Source: Xiphophorus maculatus (Eukaryota > Chordata > Actinopteri > Cyprinodontiformes > Poeciliidae). Taken from it: a stretch of DNA of 64,000 nucleotides. Under the pieces are notes generated by a model. It searched no databases. It worked only from the letters and a program-made list of their open reading frames with translations, and was not told where the DNA came from. The DNA lies in NCBI RefSeq assembly GCF_002775205.1, contig NC_036458.1:25221868-25285867 (forward strand), read 5' to 3'. Position numbers and translations under genes: made by a program. How positions within the stretch are numbered: position 1 is the stretch's first letter; every line of letters begins with the position of its first letter. Below are positions 58,899 through 64,000 of the stretch, in pieces.

Positions 58899-59723
58899 TG
58901 TTAAGGAAAAATGATTATTTTTAGTGCTTAATACAGTTAATCTTACGACATGTGTAAAAGGTATATTCAGCACTCTTATTTGGAACAGTTTTCTGTTGAG
59001 CAGATGAGCAGGCATTCAGACAAACAGGGGCCATAATGCAGATCACTCAATGGCGTCTCCCTGCTGTGAGGCCAGGCCATAGGAGGCCATAAAATTAGCA
59101 TTTTCCTTGGGAGACAGAGACTTTAGATTTCACAGGTATCTGTGAGATTGTATCTCAGGTCGTTCTGTACTCAGAATGACCGCGGGAGCCACGGGGGGTC
59201 AGGGCCAGCGATCCGCTCTTTTGTCTCGTCAGAAGACAGATGGTCCTTTGATCTTTGCTGTAAATTAGGGGAGTTCCAAGTTTCTCTGAGTGCTTAAGGG
59301 AGTTTCCAGTTGGTCAACAGGAGGAACGCCTTGAGTGCATAAATTAAATAGAGAAACACCTCTTTAGTATAAGATTTTGTGTCAGGAGAGAAAATGCAGA
59401 GAGCGGCCACCATTTTGCCTTTTTGCATCGGCTCTCTCCAAAGACGCGTCTTTGCCTTTTGTTTGTCTTTGTTTTGTGTTTGTCTGTCTTCCCCTTGTCT
59501 GTCTTTATTTTTATGAGAAAAATGCATATCTCTGTTCCTCTGCAGTTTTGTTGTTGATTGCTTTGTATGAGATTAAACTCTGTGATCTGTGACGTCAACG
59601 CGCTTTGTTGTTGTTTTTGCTTTAGCAGCACGCCGCCACTCGCTGAGGATCCCGGGAAAATTAAAGAGGAAAGAGCCAAACGTTTTGTCCAAAGTTAACG
59701 TTAAATTATCCTCTTTTTTTACA
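58899..59723 (+). mobile_element. Solo LTR (825 bp), 4-bp TSD GCAC
   Basis: It begins TGTTAAGGAAAAATGATTAT and ends TTTTTTTACA, with GCAC on both sides (58895-58898 and 59724-59727). It aligns along most of its length with the LTR at 61981-63272. Shared blocks include CCAGCGATC(C/T)GCTCTTTTGT, GGAGTTCCAAGTTTCTCTGA and AAAGACGCGTCTTTGCCTTT. An ATTAAA near 59571 is a possible polyadenylation signal. There is no internal region, so it is a solo LTR from recombination. It sits in what should be the 3' UTR of the C1q gene. Confidence 0.85.
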
Positions 59724-59727
59724 GCAC

Positions 59728-61349
59728 CATCTTTTCTTTCTCTCATAAAGGATCTATATCTAGACACTACACTTCCATAGAAAACTATTTTTCTTTAACA
59801 TACTCAAATGTTACATATTCCCACAGAAAGATAATCCAAGTAAATGCGAAAAGCAGTTTCCAAATTAAGATTACACTCATCAAGAGAAATCGCTTCAAAC
59901 CAGTAGGTGGAAACACAACTAACTCACATTTCCTTTTTGGCAACATTTTAAATATTTTCTCAAAGTTTGCATTATAATTGGATAAAAACATTGCTGCTGA
60001 TGTTTAAGATTCATAGCTAGTTACTGCAACTTTATTTCAATACTTACATCCAGGTCACACTAAGCATACATGTTGGATACGCATGACTGTTAAAAAAGTA
60101 TAATGTAGAAATTTTTGTAGAAATTCATTTAGTTCAGAGTCCATGTCAGAATGATACTCAGATGGGATTTTTTATTGTCATCTGATAAATTTACTCACCT
60201 CCACAATGTTTTCAAGGTGAGCATGTCTTTACGTGTGCACAAAGTAGTCAGATGTGTGAATTGTAATCCATCAAAAGGATGGATGAGCTGCACATTTTCC
60301 CATCACTGTTTAAAACACCAGCCAAACACAGAACATATTCAGTTAATGTGACCCCTTGCTTTGCTATTCCATTCTGAAGGTTTTTACTTAGACATTTTTT
60401 GTGCATCGACCCACCAGTGGATTGGAAAGTTCACTTATCTTTAATGCTTTAAGTAAATATAGTTTTCCCAGGAGACCATTGACATACATAAAGGTTATAT
60501 GCTGCTTATGTTTCAGAAAAAAATAAGATCGGTTAACAAGAAAACATGATTATTTTGGTCTGCTTTCACTGCCATTTTGAGAGTGACAAAATGTTCTGCT
60601 ACTCCAAATGATTAAATCACCAGTGCATAAACTGATATATAAATTCATAAATTTTCAAAGGGCCATTCACTGTATTTTCAGTCAGAATTTAATAAAACAT
60701 TACTTATAAGGATGTATTGCATCACATTTTAGTATTGCTGTATAGTAGTTTTAATTGGTCTTTTCCTCTGTAGTTTTAGTTGTGTGTTGATAGTTTTGTG
60801 TTTTGGGTTAGGGTTAGTTAATTGTGAAGTTAATTTCATTTTGTTAATAAACTCTTGTATGTCTGAAATAAGTTGTCAGTGTTTTTCCTATACATGTGTA
60901 GCATTCAGGTGTTCAAAATAATACCAGTGACTTGGTCTATTATTTTAAAACCTAGGTCTGTCATAAATAATACTGAGACTGAACTCTTTGTCTATATAAT
61001 TGTGAGAGACACCGAATTTATTTGTTTATTTATTTATTATAATGTTCGTGTGTATTACAGTTCACAGGTACCCCACCCAATTTGTTTTGTTTATTATAAT
61101 AAGTTCATTCATCTTTCATTGTAGCTTGATAACTTAGTAACTGATATTTCCTTTATGTCATTGAATGCGACGGTTTTTGATGTGTGTTCCTGGAATTTTG
61201 GGGTGCAGTGCTCGGTTTACGTTCTTCTGAGGAGAGTTAGGCACCGAGTATGTCAAGCTGTATTTTTGTATAAGGGTAAATAAAATCTTCTTTTTAATTC
61301 GCAAAGACAACTCCGAATGTCATCTGTGTCTGAGCCGAGCAACATATAG
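59728..61349. other. AT-rich spacer and probable LTR remnant before the tRNA-Arg primer site
   Basis: 59728-61140 is AT-rich with several AATAAA signals (for example 60691) and no recognisable coding. From about 61140 the sequence takes on LTR character, with AATAAA near 61280 and an end ...GAGCAACA at 61344, just before the primer site. The 5' boundary of that LTR could not be found. Confidence 0.35.
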
Positions 61350-61367
61350 TGGCGAGCCAGCCAGGAG
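61350..61367 (+). other. Primer binding site matching tRNA-Arg (18 nt)
   Basis: TGGCGAGCCAGCCAGGAG is, from memory of the tRNA, the exact complement of the 3' 18 nt of vertebrate tRNA-Arg(ACG) including CCA. It lies 5 nt after an LTR-like ...AACA end. This marks the 5' end of an LTR retroelement on the + strand. A 45-codon ORF at 61548-61685, rich in glutamate, may be the truncated start of its gag. Confidence 0.65.
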
Positions 61368-61751
61368 AGATGTTTTAAAAGGATTTTCGGCGAAACAAAA
61401 CGGAGATTTTTTAGAACCGTTGGCAGGTAACGGTAGCGTTGTTCGCCGCTCAAGTAAAACTCTCTCCGACCATCGGACCTGAGATCTAAAAGATTTAAGA
61501 AGAGTTTTCATCCAAGGGGTATGAGAACATTTTTATGAGTTTCCACAATGGAACTGGAATCTCTGCTAGATGAAGTCACAGCCGCGCTTTGTCAGTTAAG
61601 CCATAGAGAGGAGAGAGAAGAAGAAGAAGAGATAAGATGGAGGAAAGGAATACTTGATGTTACTGTACTGCTGAGCGAGTTATGAATAAAAGCTGTTGAG
61701 GATTCTTTGTCTACTTGAGCTTCTACCTCGTCCTAGCTTCCAAACATAACA
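61368..61751 (+). mobile_element. Retroelement leader and the 3' part of a second LTR
   Basis: The first part is leader sequence of the tRNA-Arg-primed element. The last part has AATAAA near 61686 and an LTR-like end, CCAAACATAACA, at 61751. After that comes AT and then TGGCGACGA (61754-61762), which matches the first nine bases of a tRNA-Ser(GCT) primer site. The start of this second LTR is not determined, and the two elements may be nested. Confidence 0.45.
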
Positions 61752-61761
61752 ATTGGCGACG

Positions 61762-61980
61762 ATGACGTCTGTACCCATGCCTGCACAGTTCCTGCCCTGC
61801 AGTGGAGAACCTATGGTTCCGTTTTCCACGTGGCGGAAGATGTTCGAGAACTACTTAACGGCTATTCATGCTACTGGAAATTCCTGGTCTGATGCTAGAC
61901 GCCGTGCTCTACTAATTCATGCACTGGGCTTCGAGGGACAATGTTTATTTTACACCTTGCCTAACGTCAGTACTTCATAT
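61762..61980 (+). pseudogene. Ty3/gypsy gag, 5' part (73 codons), cut by an LTR insertion
   Basis: ATG at 61762 follows the primer-site-like sequence. The product begins MTSVPMPAQFLPCSGEPMVP and has the W-x-x-F-x-x-Y region and a RRRALLIHALGFEG segment usual at the start of gypsy gag. The frame stops at 61980, exactly at the 4-bp duplication of the LTR 61981-63272. It continues, in the same phase, at 63277. I describe the break only. Confidence 0.75.
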
Positions 61981-63272
61981 TGTTGAGGAAAAATGATTAT
62001 ATTTAGTGCTTAATCTTAAAAGGTATATGGAACACTCTTATTTTGAACAGGTTGGTGTTAAGCATTTAAAACTAAACCAGATGGGTAAGCATTCAGAGAC
62101 ACAGGAACCAAATGCAGATCAAGGGAAATCTCTCAATGGGACCTCCCGCTGTGCGGTCAGACCACACGAAGCCATAAAATTAGCATTTCTGTAGGCCAGA
62201 AGCACTGGAGACAGAGAGAGAGAGACATCTGGTCTGTTCACAGCAGATAAAAGCCTGTAAGAAACCAACATCTGGGAGGGTGTGAAATTTAATGCAACAT
62301 AGACGATTGAAACCGCTAACATTTAATTTCTAAGTATTAATACCATGTTTTTACTGAAGATTGTATTATCTCATTTTGCAACGACTAAATGATGAATGTA
62401 TTTGAAAACTGTATTATCTGTGACTATATCAGAAGCAAATGGAAAGTGTTTAAATGAAAATGTTTTGTTTACTATTAGAAAATTGTTCAGGAATTATACC
62501 TCATTTTGTTCTGTTGATTTTATGTGTTATTTTGGCAGGACTCAATCTTTTGGGGTGCTGACTGTAGAGAAGCAAAACTGGGGTTTGTAAAGATAACCTT
62601 TCCTTAAAACCAAAATTACTAGATGTAAGTCTCTGAGAATTTATGTAAGGAGAGATAATGGGAGACACTTCGGATTTCACAGGTATCTGTGAAATTTTAT
62701 CTTTTGTTTTCTGTGCCCGGGAGGGCCGCGGAACTACAGGCCAGCGATCTGCTCTTTTGTTTTGCCAGAAAACAGATGGCCCTTTGATCTTTGCCGTAGA
62801 TTAAGGGGAGTTCCAAGTTTCTCTGAGTGCCTAAGGGAGTTTCCAGTTGGTCAACTAGAGGAACGCCTTGAGTGCATATATTAAACAGAAAAATACCCCC
62901 TTAGTATAAAATTTGGTGTCAGCACTAAATTTTCACAAAGTTGCCACTATTTTGCTTTTTTGCAGCAGCTCTCTCCAAAGACGCGTCTTTGCCTTTTCTT
63001 TGTTTTTTTTCTCTTTCTCTATTTTTCTTCTCTCAAGGTAAAGAATGCATATCTCTGTTCCTCTGCAGCTTTGTTGATTGATTCATGCGTTGCTTTGTAT
63101 GAAATTAAACTCTGTGATTCTGTGACGTCAACACGCAGTGTTGTGGTTTCCTTGTCGCTGCACGTCGCTCACTGAGAGCGTCACTAGCTGAGAACGCCAC
63201 TCGCTGAGGACTCGGGAGTTTAAGGAAGTAAGAGCCAAACGTTTTGTAACATTAAATTATCTTTCCTTAACA
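61981..63272 (+). mobile_element. LTR (1,292 bp) nested in the gypsy gag, 4-bp TSD ATAT
   Basis: It begins TGTTGAGGAAAAATGATTAT and ends CTTTCCTTAACA, an inverted pair (TGTTRAGGAAA/TTTCCTTAACA). ATAT flanks both sides (61977-61980 and 63273-63276). Same family and orientation as 58899-59723, but it carries about 440 bp extra at roughly 62210-62660, after GGAGACAGAG. No internal genes are present, so it too is a solo LTR. Confidence 0.85.
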
Positions 63273-63276
63273 ATAT

Positions 63277-64000
63277 AATGAGGCAATGACGGCGTTGGAA
63301 CTACAGTTTGCACCGAAGGTGAACGTTGTTGTGGCAAGACACCAATTCCGACAGAGAATGCAGATGGCGGATGAGACTGTGCCTCAATACATGGCTGCTT
63401 TACGTGAGTTGGCTATCACATGTGCTTATGGAACCATGGAAGATGAGATGCTACGGGATCAGCTTATTGAGAAGGCTTATGCACCGGAGGTGAGAAACAG
63501 ACTTTTATTGGAATTTTCACTTATGTTGGACACCGCTATCACGCTGGCGTGTCAAGTGGAACATGCTCTTCAGTCATCCAAACTCCTCAGTGGAGCTACT
63601 GCTGTTCACACGGTTGCCCAGCGCGGACTTACTCAACTCAAGGATAGGAACCGGAAAGCCATTTCTAAAAATAGCCACACACGCACTTCGCAGCAGACAG
63701 CGCGAGCTTGTTATCGCTGTGGATCGACAAATCACCTGGCGAATGCACGAGATTGCCCTGCAGCCGCAGCAAAATGCAACAGCTGTGGTAAGACTGGACA
63801 CTTTTCTAAAGTTTGCCGCTCTGCTAAACAAGTTAGAGAAGTAATGCCTGAAGTGGTTGTGCTCATGTTAACCGCAAAAGAAGTTAACTCTACTGACAGA
63901 CTGCTTTGCAAAGTGAACATTAAAGCTGCGTCAGGGGAGTCTACTGATTGTGAATTACTGATTGATACAGGATCATCAGTTTCTATCATACCAGAGACTC
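63277..64000 (+). pseudogene. Ty3/gypsy gag 3' part and start of protease, open to the window edge
   Basis: The open frame runs to the edge of the window. It continues the gag body and then has two zinc knuckles: CYRCGSTNHLANARDC (first, with a wider H-C spacing) and CNSCGKTGHFSKVC (canonical CX2CX4HX4C). After a linker comes the aspartic protease motif LLIDTGSSVSIIP. The pattern is that of Ty3/gypsy elements often annotated K02A2.6-like in fish. The rest of pol lies beyond the window. I class it as broken because its gag start is separated by the nested LTR. Confidence 0.85.

Overview
The window is vertebrate nuclear DNA, almost certainly from a teleost fish. It holds spliced genes with GT-AG introns, and their proteins read as fish or vertebrate orthologues. 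The spaces between are filled with fish-type repeats: hAT elements and MITEs, a Tc1 copy, Rex3-, L1- and L2/CR1-like LINE pieces, a tRNA-derived SINE, and gypsy-type LTR elements. The species cannot be fixed from the sequence.

Layout. (1) 945-23774, minus strand: AP-2 alpha adaptin, best fit ap2a1. Fifteen exons are placed, from the start codon through the trunk and hinge into the first ear exon. The rest of the ear lies beyond the left edge. One of the fifteen is a 63-nt in-frame cassette exon at 2170-2232 that matches the longer isoform of mammalian AP2A1. (2) 23775-28117: intergenic space between head-to-head genes, with a palindromic MITE and a Rex3-like LINE fragment. (3) 28118-38401, plus strand: prmt1, complete in 10 coding exons (345 aa). 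The ap2a1-prmt1 linkage is also found in human 19q13.33. (4) 41156-42996, minus strand: pex12, complete in 3 coding exons (347 aa). (5) 46905-50951, plus strand: a five-exon, 359-aa single-pass leucine-rich-repeat membrane protein that I cannot name. (6) 54130-55692: a nearly intact Tc1-like transposon whose transposase has one in-frame stop. (7) 55964-58845, plus strand: a five-exon, 220-aa secreted C1q-domain protein with a possible GPI-anchor signal. (8) 58899-64000: LTR-element territory. It has a solo LTR just after the C1q gene, remains of a tRNA-Arg-primed element, and a Ty3/gypsy gag-protease region split by a second LTR of the same family as the first.

The genes do not form a pathway. 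AP-2 alpha works in clathrin endocytosis, PRMT1 in arginine methylation, PEX12 in peroxisomal import. The LRR and C1q proteins are probably at the cell surface or secreted.

I see no convincing new biological system. The items most worth a second look are the ap2a1 cassette exon; nine perfect short hairpins at independent places, far above chance; a long-TIR element with an acidic terminal-exon-like ORF; the LTR nested in gag with the frame preserved on both sides; and the C1q protein with its GPI-like tail.
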